64,000 bases of DNA from Owenia fusiformis (taxonomy: Eukaryota; Annelida; Polychaeta; Sabellida; Oweniidae), in contig CAIIXF020000004.1 of NCBI GenBank assembly GCA_903813345.2, positions 6,529,525-6,593,524 on the forward strand, written 5' to 3'. Position 1 is the stretch's first letter, and each line of letters begins with the position of its first letter. Made by a program: the position numbers and the translations under genes. Shown here piece by piece: positions 1-49,452 of the stretch. The notes below the pieces were generated by a model that saw only the letters and a program-made list of their open reading frames with translations, ran no database searches and was not told where the DNA came from.

Positions 1-262
1 AGATTTGGATTTTGAAATTGATAAATATTATAGATCGGCTGTGTTTGGCAACCGAACCCATCCTAATAGAAAGGTGAGACTATTTTTGACACGTGTTGCT
101 TGAAATCTCAATTTCCTTCTTTTGGTTGTGTTCGAAAGTAACGTTCATAGAACAAAATCGTATTCTGTTTCGGGGAATAATCGACTATTGACGAAATATC
201 GGCAATGAACGATTCATGACTTTACATCAAACAGTTCAAGTTAAAGACAATCGCTGACTTAC

Positions 263-38180
<37,918 letters not shown>

Positions 38181-38208
38181 CTGAAAATAAATAAGAACCA
38201 TATTGATG

Positions 38209-38562
38209 CCAAAGCTTTATGTAAAAGATACAGATGCGTCACTCAAGCTCTCCAACACCTACAGTGGGAATCACTACAATCCCGTAGGGAGGCTTCTAGA
38301 CGTTCCCTCTTCAACAAAGGAACTCATAACTTAGCAGCCATCACTATACCCACATACTTCAGCCCCCTAATAAACACATGTACAAACACTAGACAGTTCC
38401 ATACATCCAAATTCATCCAACCAGCTGCCAGAACGGATGCATACAAGTTTAGTTACTTTCCAAGGACAATAGTAAAATGGAACACTCTACCTAGTGATAT
38501 TTTAGACAGTGATAGCCTATCCAGTTTTAAATCTTCTGTCAGCAAGCAGCTTAACAATTAAG
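38209..38562 (+). pseudogene. LINE (non-LTR retrotransposon) reverse-transcriptase C-terminal tail
   Basis: The plus-strand frame from about 38209 to the stop at 38562 reads KRYRCVTQALQHLQW, then RTDAYKFSYFPRTIVKWNTL and SFKSSVSKQL. The RTxxYKxSFFPRTIxxWNxLP motif is the usual end of jockey/CR1/L2-type LINE ORF2. Everything upstream is missing, which is the expected 5' truncation. The stop is followed by a probable 3' untranslated part of unknown length. The same open frame extends left to 38040, but that stretch is the antisense of collagen exon 1. The remnant lies antisense, just upstream of the exon 1 acceptor. Confidence 0.8.
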
Positions 38563-39132
38563 CTCGGTTGTATTTTAGCAATAGGTCTATGGTACATTCT
38601 TAAAATTTGTCTTTGTTCTATACAAATGATCATTGAATATGGCCTACTTTTCTACGAACGGGAGCATCGACCTTGGGGAAGATGCCTCCTTAAGTGGAGA
38701 AGTGTTTCATGATTTCAATGTTTTTAAAATGAGTTGTAAACCATAAATCTATTTTTTAAATGTTAAGGTTCAAATTCTATTCTATTCAACTTATATCACT
38801 GTTAAACTATATATCTGCTTTAAATGGGCTTATTAGCCTTTTGCGGATTATTGATGTAGATGTTATTTACACAGTAGTGTCTTTTTCCATGTAATGTTGA
38901 ACTGTTATATTATGATTTTAGGTTTGACACTCAGAAAAATTCAGACTGTGGATATAAAAAGGAGAAAGAAGGAGGGAAAGTATCGCAACAGATTTGGGAC
39001 AGTCATATGTTGGATTTTGGCTATTTCCTGAGGATTTAAACAGGTGCATATGTTAGGCCAATGCAATAGAGAAATTTCGCGTATACGTGAAAGTACAACT
39101 TATAACGTATACTTATACTTATAAGTAAACGT

Positions 39133-39753
39133 ACACGGTGTTTCATAATGTGGGCTTTTCGTCAGGAAAGATCTTCTCGGACTGTAGAGTCCATTTCACT
39201 GTTTAACTGCGTCAGTAAAAGCTAAAAAATAAGAAATCAAAATATCATTTTGCAATAATATATGGAAAAATATATTCCTATTGTACCTGTACATGAATGA
39301 CATTTGTATATCTTGGATTGCTTCTAGTTTGGCTTATAAAGTGTGTGGCCTCTTATATTTGGATGCTTCTCTGCCATGTTATTTTCAATAAGATTAACAT
39401 GGCTGAAATTCTTCAAATTACAAGACGACACAGGCTTATTGCACAAAAAACTAAAAAATCTGAAATATACAAATGTCATTCATGTACATTATGAATATAC
39501 TTTTCCATATATTATTGCACAATGGTCTCCCAATTTCTTATTTTTGCCGTTCTACTGACGAAATGAAGCAGTGAAATGGACTCTAATAAATAAAGGTCAA
39601 AGGGATGCCATTTGTACTTTCTTGAATTGTAGCATGCTTAGTTGATCCAAATATGTTTGTCTAGAATAAAATAGGTTCATATAGTACATATATTATAGAC
39701 CAATCTCTTCTCAAATTGACAGTTTGGAGATGCTCGTTATGAAACACCCTGTA
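39133..39753. mobile_element. Small element with GTGTTTCATAA inverted ends
   Basis: ACGGTGTTTCATAA near 39133 and TTATGAAACACCCTGT near 39738-39753 are inverted. It surrounds the TA-flanked element at 39185-39585 and is a host of that insertion. Confidence 0.45.
39185..39585 (+). mobile_element. TA-flanked small element, copy 1
   Basis: The inverted ends GAGTCCATTTCACTG and CAGTGAAATGGACTC are each bounded by TA, as for Tc1/mariner-type target duplications. The 65-71 residue open frames inside are shared with copy 2 but match no protein I know, so they are probably fortuitous. Confidence 0.75.
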
Positions 39754-40413
39754 TGTCATTTGTTGAGCTACTGAATGGGTCGTTTCCGGAAATTGCTAGA
39801 ACCTACTGGTTTGATTGGTGTTTCAAATTGATAGTTAGTATTTGATTGGATACTGTTCCTACTCAGCCAATTAATTTTAAAAAATGCTTGCGGTCAATTG
39901 TTCCATACACATGTAGGTAAAGCTTTATACGGAGATCCAACTGTATATGTTTATCATCTACGTAAATGCTATACCGTTTTAATTTGTAAGTTCATTGAAC
40001 TTGTGCAAAAAATGTCATTGCAATTTCCACAGGAAAGTAGTACATCATAACTGACTTCTAGTCAGTCTGTTGGATACATACTACCCTTCCACCCCTGCTT
40101 TTTCAATTTGTGTTGCATCAAAATGTTGCATTTTCAGACACAGTTAACCCCTGTAAAGGAATAGATACCCCTCTTTGATAAATTGGAAAACAATATTACC
40201 CATGTTATTTTCCCATGGGGAAAATGCATGCGATCCGTTGCTTTCATCGAATTTTGGTAACCCATAATGGATATCTTTAAAACCCCGAAGGAGTTACTTA
40301 TTCTCTTGAAGGGTTTAATTGTGTGTCAAAATGCAACATATCGATGCAAAAGAATTTGAAAACGCATCGGTGGAAGGGGTCGAAAATCAGGAAAACATTT
40401 CAGAAAAAACATG

Positions 40414-40808
40414 TAGAGTCCATTTCACTGCTTCATTGCGTCAGTAGAACGGCAAAAATAAGAAATTGGGAGACCATTGTGCAATAATATATGGAAAAGT
40501 ATATTCATAATGTACATGAATGACATTTGAATATTTCCGATTTTTTAGTTTTTTGTGCAATAAGCCTGTGCCGTCTTGTAATTTGAAGAATTTCAGCCAT
40601 GTTAATCTTATTGAAAATAACATGGCAGAGAAGCATCCAAATATAAGAGGCCACACACTTTATAAGCCAAACTAGAAGCAATCCAAGATACACAAATGTC
40701 ATTCATGTACAATAGGAGTATATTTTTCCATATATTATTGCAAAATTATATTTTGATTTCTTATTGTTTAGCTTTTACTGACGCAGTTAAACAGTGAAAT
40801 GGACTCTA
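40414..40808 (-). mobile_element. TA-flanked small element, copy 2 (opposite orientation)
   Basis: It has the same TA-GAGTCCATTTCACTG ends as copy 1, and its interior is the near-identical complement of copy 1 over about 395 bp. The two copies form an 830-bp-spaced inverted pair. Confidence 0.75.
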
Positions 40809-41327
40809 ACTTCACAAAATGAAACATATGACTGTCCGGAATCCGTTGCGCTACTTTCCCTCCTCCTTTAATGACCTACATTTTTGTACTTTTCAAAGAA
40901 GGCCAATCATTGAATGAACATTCCCTGAAATCCAAAACTATTTTATAAAACAATCATCGAATAATCAAAGTCGATTTTGTGGAGGAAATAGAAATACTGA
41001 ACTGAACTGACTCGATCAAATCTAAAAATAAGCAATGTTGGATGGATGCATTCGAAAATTTTCAAATCATGACCTAAAAATCAATTTGGCTGAAAGTCCG
41101 ATCTTGAAACTCCCTATTTTACAAGAGGCCAGATCTTCAGGCACATAAATAGACAAACATTTCGTATACTGTTTTGCTTATTTGTTAGGTTTGATTATTC
41201 ACAAAAATGTGATCTTTACTCGTTACTGAGAAATATTTCTAAATGCACGTTACAGCTTTTCGTGGATAAGGTAGAGTAAATAACATCTTATATAGCAAGA
41301 TCTCTAAAAGAGTCTGTACATATTTAC

Positions 41328-41500
41328 CTCGCAAAAGTCGCCAGAAGTTGCACCTGCTAAATCCAATGTAAAAAGTTTATGAAAGACTCGTTATTTCCCC
41401 ATTTTGAACTTCTAAAACATGTGAATGGTCATGTACTGTCATGCACTGTGTCACGTCACGCTTGGGTAGAGATCCCGATGGCAATCACGTGATCAGAGTT
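41328..41500 (-). other. Candidate 5' untranslated first exon of the collagen gene (donor edge at 41328)
   Basis: The minus strand reads GCGAG|GTAAAT with the exon edge at 41328. The upstream 150 bp has several ATGs that all stop quickly, so it would be untranslated, fitting exon 1 whose ATG follows its acceptor directly. The distal boundary is arbitrary, and no TATA box or transcript start is visible. The intron would be about 3.1 kb and would contain the LINE tail and the 38.97-40.87 kb element. Confidence 0.25.
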
Positions 41501-43443
41501 AAAAGTACATCCAGATAAGCCACACCTTCACCTTGAACATACCCTGTTTCACTGTCATCTGATCACACTTCCCTCTAAGAAATAAAATGGGTTAGTTTCG
41601 AAGCAGACAAAATCCTCATAATCTTTAGTTTAGCTTTTATTATCTTTGGATTTTGGAATGTGAAATCAATTAAGCTTTTAATTGTGATTTTCTTCAACCA
41701 TGATCTATATAAAACCGAGGCATATTGAAGTAGGCGATGCAAGTTTGATGTATAGAAAAGGTTATTTACACACTTTCATGTGATAAAAAAAATCAGAATT
41801 AATGTTTTCTGTAAAGCTTTGGTAGGGTAGTTTCATCACCTACCTTATATCTATGTACACACATGAGATGAAGGCTTCATCAAAATAACTCTTCTTATTA
41901 GAAGAGTGCGAGTGAAGTGCACCGTCTTGTGAAGGGTAACCTTGAACCGGCGTCCTCGTTCAGTTTCTACGGATATGGGCTTATCACAGTGGAGATTGCT
42001 ATATTGTTCTATTGTACTAATTGAGAGGTCAGGAAATAGAACACATATGGCGCGATCGCGATTGTGGCGTTCGTTTCAAGCTACGTGTAGTTTATATCTA
42101 GACTTGTATATTCATTTTAGATCGGCCCAATTGCAAGTACAGTTGTAATGTTTATCAAAAACTCATAGAATTAATCGATGGTGGTAAGAAAGATGTCGCA
42201 GTGAATGGTTCAGTAATACCCCTTGTGTTAAAGACTGTCAATTCTGCCGACATCTCACAGTGTACGACGAATGTATATAAACATGAGGCGATGAAAATAA
42301 TACAATTTTAAAAATTGAAAATCTAGGTCGATATGTTGATTTCAAATAAGGGCTCCTGGCTTGAAAAATGTTCCTCCTCTTCCCCACATAAGCTTGGCAA
42401 TTGAGATAAAACTTGCATTACTGGGCCAACATTTTTCTCATTACTCATTACTTGGCCTTTTAGGTCCTTATTATTTTAATTTTAGGTCAAATTATCAAAT
42501 CAACGGCCTTATTTTTGGGCCTTTACGAAAGGGCTGGTTTAACATAGGAAAATGTATTTACTGGCAGGGGTTAGGGTATTGGGAAGGGGGTCGAGCCCCC
42601 CCCCCCCCCCATCCACCCCTAACAAAAATCTTGCTACAGGCATGTAAATCTCATTACAAGAGTTTGTGTCATTTTCACTGGCTGCGCACAAAAGAGCGAC
42701 GTTGATCACCAATGCGTTGGGTTGCGTCGAAAACATTTTGCGAAATCACTCTAAGAGGATTACCTTTTAAAGGGATACGCAAACGAAATCGAGAATGATA
42801 TTCTAATCGTTTTTACACAATTCTTTGCAAAAAGATGGCAGAGTATGTCACCTGAGAGCTCGAGACAAGCCCCCCCCTCCTTAATAATTCTAGAAACGAT
42901 TAATGCTGACATCTTTTGCAGTTGAAACCGTGTAATTGTATTGTATTGTTTATCTTGATTGCCCATAATAAAATGGAGATACAATTTATATGTACAGTGA
43001 TGTAAAATAAAAGTACAATATTATGACAAAATTATATACATGTTAGACGTATAAAAGCTAATCAATGAGCAAAATGCTCGTACGGTTGAGTCAGGCACTG
43101 AAGAGTCGTGTTCTGAAAAAATAGTATTTTATTGCTCAATTTTGTTTCATCTACGTGCATTTCAAATTTACCATGCCTTTTAATGGTATTTGATGTTTCT
43201 GTTAGTAACAAGACTAGTAATATTCACGGAATTTTAGGAAACTGACCGTTTCTTACACTTTGTATAGGCTTACATCTACCTATAAGGGATTCTATCGGTG
43301 GGTGCATGTCAAGCAAACTACTTGTTCGACACTTAAATCATTGAGTTGCATCATGCAATGAGAGTGCAATGCAAACCAAATAGAGGTATTCCCTCGGGAG
43401 ATTATGGGTTGAAGGCCAGTAAGCAGGAGGTGGTTGAGAGAGA
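41501..43443. other. Gene-poor stretch
   Basis: No convincing exon. It contains G/C homopolymer debris at 42588-42610 next to CTTGCTACAGGCATG, probably a worn copy of the GGCCCGTAGCCAGG small element. Short open frames lack family similarity. Confidence 0.5.
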
Positions 43444-43540
43444 TCAGAGGCCTCATCACGCGCTCGTCGCAAGATTTGCGTTTGTGTCTGCGTTGCGTTT
43501 GCGAATCTGCGTTGCGACGAGCGGATGATGAGGCCTCTGA
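43444..43540. mobile_element. 97-bp palindromic element
   Basis: TCAGAGGCCTCATCACGCGC and its complement GATGATGAGGCCTCTGA bound a GC-rich core with TCGTCGCAA/TTGCGACGA arms. It could fold into a long hairpin. Confidence 0.75.
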
Positions 43541-43738
43541 AGCATAGTGAGCCACCATTGAATTTATTCTACTCGGGGAGCCAATTGGAACTTACCCGCA
43601 TCGCATGTACCTCTCACGCAGTTACACTTCCAGGAAAATGGATGTTACAGGCATGGGCTCCATTGAAGTAATGTTTTATGTCTGGTTCATGTTCACTTTC
43701 GTATTGTCACAACAATAACAGCAACCCAAGAGTAATAA

Positions 43739-43765
43739 CGACAACAACAACAACAACAACAACAA
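43739..43765. repeat. (AAC)n microsatellite
   Basis: About eight ACA/CAA triplets in a row. Confidence 0.9.
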
Positions 43766-44652
43766 ATACTACCGCATACACTTATTTTTTTTTAGTTGTA
43801 GAGAAATGCACTCAGTAATGAACATTCTACCCAAACTATGAACTTAAACCAATGCATGCATATATTTCATATGAGTCTTTGTTTTGAGGATTGTTCGGTT
43901 TAACATTGGTATTTGAGACGATTTACTGTTTGGTCTGCAGTCTTTGCATGGAGATTGATCAAGAAAATCAAACAGAATGTTCGATCCCAGAATTCCACCA
44001 TGCTCAAGTGGTAAAACGTAAGCCAATTAGAAACGGGGATTAAGGCGATGGATGGCATGGCAAGACGATTAATGATGTCTTCTAAACATTGGACTGTTCA
44101 ATAAGCATTGATGCACATTAATGATGGCAGGGTTCGATAATTTGATTTAAGGGCCCGGATAGGGGATCTTGTGTCTAGTCGTTATAAATATGATATTGGG
44201 AATAAATACAATTTTCGGCGAAGAGGGGTGGTTAGTGGTTAGAGACGGACATTCGTATACAATATTATTTATTTTAAAGAACCTTTTATATTACATTTGG
44301 AGCAACCTTTTAAACTTGGCTCTCAAGATTAGTCAACAATTCCCCCATTAAATACCGAGATAACGAAAGCGCGGACATTTAAGGATCCTTAAACAATTTC
44401 AACATATCTGAATCATGCATTCTCACACAAACACGTTATTCGAGGGATCAGAGATGCTACACATGAGGAGGGGAAATGTAGGCATGGTATTTCGTCCTAC
44501 AATTTCTTCACAATTCAATAGCGGCAACATCAAAACGTGCACGATATATATAAACGGGAATTCGAAGGAATGCATTTTCTGTCTCTCTAAACTTCTCGTA
44601 CCTGCTTGGCTCGTTCTCCCATCGTGCTGCCTCGTATCATCATAGCCCTTAA

Positions 44653-44813
44653 GCCTCAGTCACATTTGCTCTACGGCGGCCGTAGCTTCATAAAATCGAT
44701 ATAGAAAATCTGCATCGTACTGCTTATCCCTATATTTTAGGCTGCATATTTTTCTCGATTTTGGGAAGCTACAGTCACAGTCCGATCGACGTAGATGAAA
44801 TGTGACCGAGGCG
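44653..44813. mobile_element. 161-bp TTAA-flanked small element
   Basis: TTAA at 44649-44652 and 44814-44817 flank the inverted ends GCCTCAGTCACATTTGCTCT and ATGAAATGTGACCGAGGC. It is related in its GGTCACATTTG ends to the element at 50796-50933. Confidence 0.65.
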
Positions 44814-45239
44814 TTAATGTATCCACTGTCCATACATACATGAAATGTCCATGGCACGGACGATCGAGTTTCCCCTAATGGGGCCTCTATGTGCGCCTGT
44901 CCCTGGTAGGAACGTATCGATACATTCTTTGAGGTATTGGAAAGAATCAGATAGCTCACCCCGAACCAATGTATTGTTATATGGAGGTACATATACACGG
45001 GAATGCATGTAATTGGGTGACATAACCTTTACTCAGATGACACAAAAAGTTCATACGAATTCGAAGACGCTCGAATATAGCTTACTATTACATACAAACA
45101 ATAAGTAACTATTACTCTGGGAATACATTATATGACTAATTAATGGTAGTTCATATCAGTATCTAATGACAAAAATCAAAATAATTTCTTCTTGCATCTA
45201 GCCTATTGTCATACTTACTTGAAATAAAGCTACCGATTG

Positions 45240-45389
45240 GATGCTATTCATTCCCGGGGAAATTCGGAATAATAGGACCGCGGCGAATAGCTCGAGTTGA
45301 GTGAGGAGAGAGGCGTTTTGCTTGGGGAACAGAAAGGCGCAACACACGACTGGGCTTAGAGGTGTTTCATTTCAGCAGGACGGGTGGAG
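45240..45389 (+). other. Candidate plus-strand untranslated first exon
   Basis: A locally GC-rich stretch (GACCGCGGCGAATAGCTC, GGAGAGAGGCG) ends in GGTGGAG|GTAAGG, a good donor. No long reading frame crosses it. The transcription start and partner exon are unknown. The only plus-strand coding candidate nearby, the zinc finger at 46.5 kb, lies inside a transposon. Confidence 0.25.
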
Positions 45390-46480
45390 GTAAGGAATGA
45401 TTTTCAGTTATCAAATAATCTTATATAAATGAACCATTTTTTTAAGTTGGTAATTTGCTTTTTTCACTGCACGCAATGTATGCCTTGTGTTCATTCTATC
45501 GTTGTTTCGTTCATTTATTTTGAATTTGATAACCTGCTCGGTGTAATGTATAAGTTAAATCAAATGATATTATCGGATACATACGCCAAATGACACACTA
45601 AAAATTCTAGGTACTTCTGCGATACACTTAGTTACACATTGAAGAATTGCATTGGGGGATTATTTTTTTGTCTTTGCTCTCACGGGATGTCATCGCCTGA
45701 TTTGGTCAAGTTAGGGAGCAGGTCGTTTTTACAATAAATTTCAATATTTTCACACAAAATATTTTTTTACTGAAAAACTGCTCATTCGCAGAGAAAATGT
45801 ACTAGCACATGCAATGACAATGTCAATCACACTTCTGTACGAAATTCGGCGGAAGTCTTTTATAATCTAATACGAAGTTACTAAAAAAGGCGCGAACGCC
45901 CTACACTCAAAATGATCGTTTTTCCATTATAACTTTTTAACGTAATTTAACGAAGGCTTCTAATTATTATCCAAGATAGTCTAAATACCGATTAAAATAT
46001 TTCTTACTTCAAACAGATACGCCGTCTTTTATTCAATTTTTTAAAAAATAATAAAAAATAACTCTTGTCAATGTTAGGGAGCAGTCAATGTTAGGGAGCA
46101 AAATGATTTTATCAGAATATTAAAAATGTAGCAAATGGCCATTTAAAATATGTATGGCATTTATAAACTAAACAATATTGTTTGAATGATTATTTTAAAC
46201 CCCTTGCCTTAACAAAATTTAACAAAATCGATAAAAAAAATTGTTTTGCATTTTTGTTATCTTCAGAAAATGGACTCTCAAAGATTTTTGACGAAGGAAA
46301 GTTAATTATTATCATGGATAATCTCAGTACATATTGAAATATTTCTTACTTCAAACAGGTACACCTTTCTTTAACTTTTTTTAAATAATAAAAAATAAGT
46401 ATGATCAATGTGGCGGAGCAAACAATGCAGTGGGGCGAAATGGTTTTATCAGAATATCAGAGTAATTGTAATAGTAATCT

Positions 46481-46681
46481 GAGTTCTTTTGTGAGACTTG
46501 CCAGGACATGGGATCAGATATGGAGGGCACACGCTGCTTCAAAACAAAACATTACTTAAACGTTCACAAGAAGCTTGTTCATGGAAACACGTTATTCAAA
46601 TGTCCACATTGTTGTAAGGAGTTTAAATACCGAGCAACCTTACAACGGCATATTAAAACGAATCATTCTTCAAACATGTAA
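46481..46681 (+). CDS. C2H2 zinc-finger reading frame inside the long-TIR transposon
   Basis: The frame reads FFCETC, then RCFKTKHYLNVHKKLVHG, then FKCPHCCKEFKYRATLQRHI ending KTNHSSNM and a stop at 46681. The last finger fits C-x2-C-x12-H-x4-H exactly. The earlier finger has its C pair too far from its H pair, or has lost one Cys. A possible acceptor (gacttgccag) at 46504 and the ATG at 46508 give alternative starts. It could be the last exon of a transposon-encoded protein or a captured host gene end. C2H2 fingers bind DNA. It probably is not a complete gene as it stands. Confidence 0.5.
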   Translation, partial: EFFCETCQDMGSDMEGTRCFKTKHYLNVHKKLVHGNTLFKCPHCCKEFKYRATLQRHIKTNHSSNM

Positions 46682-47002
46682 GATAGCGTAATAAATGCGC
46701 AGCTGCAGTTGCTAGCTAGCTCATGATCTAGTAGCATGAAATGTAATGTTTTGTTATTTTAAAAATTATGTCTCCCCTGAACTGTAAATTTCAAAAATAT
46801 TCTCAATAATTCCATGATAATTCATTCATATAATTACTGTAGTACATTGGAAAGTGAAATAAGTAGCCTGCACGGTGGATATGGATGACGCAGTCCAGCC
46901 ACGTACTGTATGTGTAATCCCAGGTTAATATATAGGGTGTCCCCAAGTCTGCAAGTGAGCCGCTTTTTGACAATTAAATTCATTCAAAACTTAAATAAAG
47001 TA

Positions 47003-47521
47003 GCCTTAAGTCCAGTATACACCAATGGGACAAAATCCCACTTGCCCATCGAGTCCGATCTTGCCCTATCGAATCCGAACTTGCCCCAATGAGTCCAACG
47101 GAGTCCCATGGTTGATGACTTTGCCCCATCAAGTCCCAACGTGCCCCATCGAGCCCCATGGAGTCCCATCAAATCCCACCTTGCCCCATTGGTGTATGTT
47201 GGGCTTCACATAACATGTGACCTGATCGGAAATCCCACGATGCCCCATGGAAAGAATGAACATGTTCATTCTCGATGGGGCAAGATGGGACTCCGTGGGA
47301 TTTTGCCCCATCCTGCCCCATCGAATCCCATCGAGTCCAACGTGGGACCTCATGGGACTCGATGGGGCAAGATTATATGCAAGTTGGGGCAAAATCCGAC
47401 GGAGTCCCATTGATTCCCACGGACTTCATGGGGCAAAATCCCAAAAGGTCCCACTAGGTCCCACGCCATGTTAAGTCTATGGAGGTCCCAACTTGTCCCA
47501 TTGGTGTATACCGGGCTTTAG
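47003..47521. mobile_element. Small inverted-repeat element filled with CCCCATCGAGTCCCA-type repeats
   Basis: The ends TTAAGTCCAGTATACACCAA and TTGGTGTATACCGGGCTTTA are inverted. The interior is a patchwork of short repeats in both orientations (TGCCCCATCGAGTCC, ATGGGACTC, CCATTGGTGTA), with a palindromic centre near 47230-47290. It lies within the 3.77-kb transposon. Confidence 0.7.
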
Positions 47522-48920
47522 AGTATCATTAGCAAGTGGTACACATATAACAGAGATCGGTTATATACTGACGTGTCGCAAAAAGGTGGCGCATTTGTTT
47601 TTTAGGGGTATCGCGTGAATGTAACTTTGATTCCCCGGATTCTAAAATAATATTCTAATTAAAGTTGTATATCATTTTAAAGCTGTTTCGATGAAGTTTT
47701 TAGATCAAGTACACTCCGTTCACAATTCTTGCGCGTTCTTTTTTAAAAAAGAGTTTTTTACCAAAACATCTGGCAAATATTCCCTGTTGACACGTTACAT
47801 TTTTAATTATTTTTCGTCTTTAAACGCTCATAACTCAAACAATATATGACTATTATACTTATTTTTCGTCTTGATAAAGGTATATGAAAGTTTTATTTCA
47901 AAGGATGAATTTTAGTAAGCGTCCCATATTGTGACGTCATAGAGTTTGAAAAATAGAATCTGTTGACAGCGACCTTTTCTGCTCATTTTTTTGTTCCTTC
48001 AACTTTTCAGGTGTACATTAAACAAAAAATACGAGATCAATTTTTAATAAATCATACATGATTATTTTGCTCCTAAACTCTAGTTTATTAATAAATAGTT
48101 GATTTTGTTCGCAAAAGTATGTGTTTTCTGTTGTATGTGGAAAAGTGGAGGACGAAAAGTTTTCAAAATTCATCAAAATAGGGCTAATTTACGCCATTCG
48201 CCTATTTTCAAGCACAGCAACAGGTATATTTATTTCACCTAAAATATCAATTGATTCGTGTTTTATGATGCTCCTAGCCCATTTACAATATATATATGAT
48301 ATCAGAGTTATTCGTCTAAAATGTTTTGAGATAGAGAGGTAAATGTGGAGGACGAAAGGATTTTCATTTGTGTACATTTTTCTCAAAAACGTCACATTCT
48401 ACCATGTTAAAAGCACTAGGATCCTCTGGATTACGCCACAAAATGTGTAACAATGCGTGCGCGAGCTTTTTGCGATACATCACTGCATTGTCTGAGTATT
48501 GACAAATTGAAGTATACGTGTAAAAATCTACTATCATACATGTAACTGCGCAATGAGCCCTTCATAGCGTTTGTGCCAGCTATCAGGTGATACCCGGTCG
48601 TAAAGATAAGTGCGAGACTAACTCTCTTACTTTAATACTAGGAAAATATCAAATCATAGAACTGAAGGATGTCGGAGATTTCTCAAGCCTATATATCAGT
48701 TCAGATAATTTATCATCCACAATTTAGGATTGTGAACTGATGACATCATCAAAAAGTGTATATAACGATACATTCATTTACAGTTAGAGGTCAACGAATA
48801 AAGAAGGAATGGTTCGCATCTAAATATTTCTAAAACGAACGTAAACAGGATTTAGCTGAAAATAAAAAATGCAAAATAACCTTTTCAATGATTTTCTTAC
48901 AATTTTAACGCTTTCCTCCC
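47522..48920. other. Interior of the long-TIR transposon, no transposase recognised
   Basis: AT-rich. The longest open frame (48121-48342, 73 codons) has no motif I recognise. No DDE/D pattern could be seen by eye. Confidence 0.5.
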
Positions 48921-49452
48921 CAAAGGGTATCAAATAATCATACAAACAAAATTGTTCAGTTTATAAATGCCATACATATTTTAAATGGCCATTTGCTACA
49001 TTTTTAATATTCTGATAAAATCATTTTGCTCCCTAACATTGACTGCTCCCTAACATTGACAAGAGTTATTTTTTATTATTTTTTAAAAAATTGAATAAAA
49101 GACGGCGTATCTGTTTGAAGTAAGAAATATTTTAATCGGTATTTAGACTATCTTGGATAATAATTAGAAGCCTTCGTTAAATTACGTTAAAAAGTTATAA
49201 TGGAAAAACGATCATTTTGAGTGTAGGGCGTTCGCGCCTTTTTTAGTAACTTCGTATTAGATTATAAAAGACTTCCGCCGAATTTCGTACAGAAGCGTGA
49301 TTGACATTGTCATTGCATGTGCTAGTACATTTTCTCTGCGAATGAGCAGTTTTTCAGTAAAAAAATATTTTGTGTGAAAATATTGAAATTTATTGTAAAA
49401 ACGACCTGCTCCCTAACATTGACCAAATCAGGCGATGACATCCCGTGGCTCT

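Larger units (their letters stand above)
38969..40868. mobile_element. 1.9-kb inverted-repeat element, same terminal family as the 2.7-7.2 kb element
   Basis: The left end AAGGAGGGAAAGTATCGCAA continues CAGATTTGGGACAGTCATATG. The right end is the complement of the same stretch with a few changes (GTAGCGCAACGGATTCCGGACAG). It encloses a GTGTTTCATAA-ended element at about 39133-39753 and two copies of a 0.4-kb TA-flanked element. No transposase frame was seen. Confidence 0.7.
45681..49447. mobile_element. 3.77-kb DNA transposon with about 525-bp terminal inverted repeats and 5-bp target duplication
   Basis: 45681-46207 and 48921-49447 are near-identical inverted repeats starting CACGGGATGTCATCGCC. 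They are flanked by GCTCT at 45676-45680 and 49448-49452, a 5-bp target duplication. Near identity of the arms implies recent movement. Next to the left arm, 46240-46465 is a diverged direct copy of the inner arm. The interior carries a C2H2 zinc-finger frame (46481-46681) and a nested small element (47003-47521) but no recognised transposase. CAC ends with a 5-bp duplication suggest the Transib/RAG-like group; this is inference. Confidence 0.8.

Noticed and set aside
39297-40702. Paired 65-71 residue frames in the two TA-flanked elements
   Set aside because: Their conservation follows from the two elements being near-identical copies. Both overlapping frames are kept equally and no motif is present.
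47025-47474. Gly/Trp/Pro-rich short frames on both strands
   Set aside because: They arise from the short repeated words of a small transposable element and overlap on both strands.
48121-48342. 73-residue frame as a transposase of the long-TIR element
   Set aside because: It is too short and shows no DDE, zinc-binding or other transposase motif.
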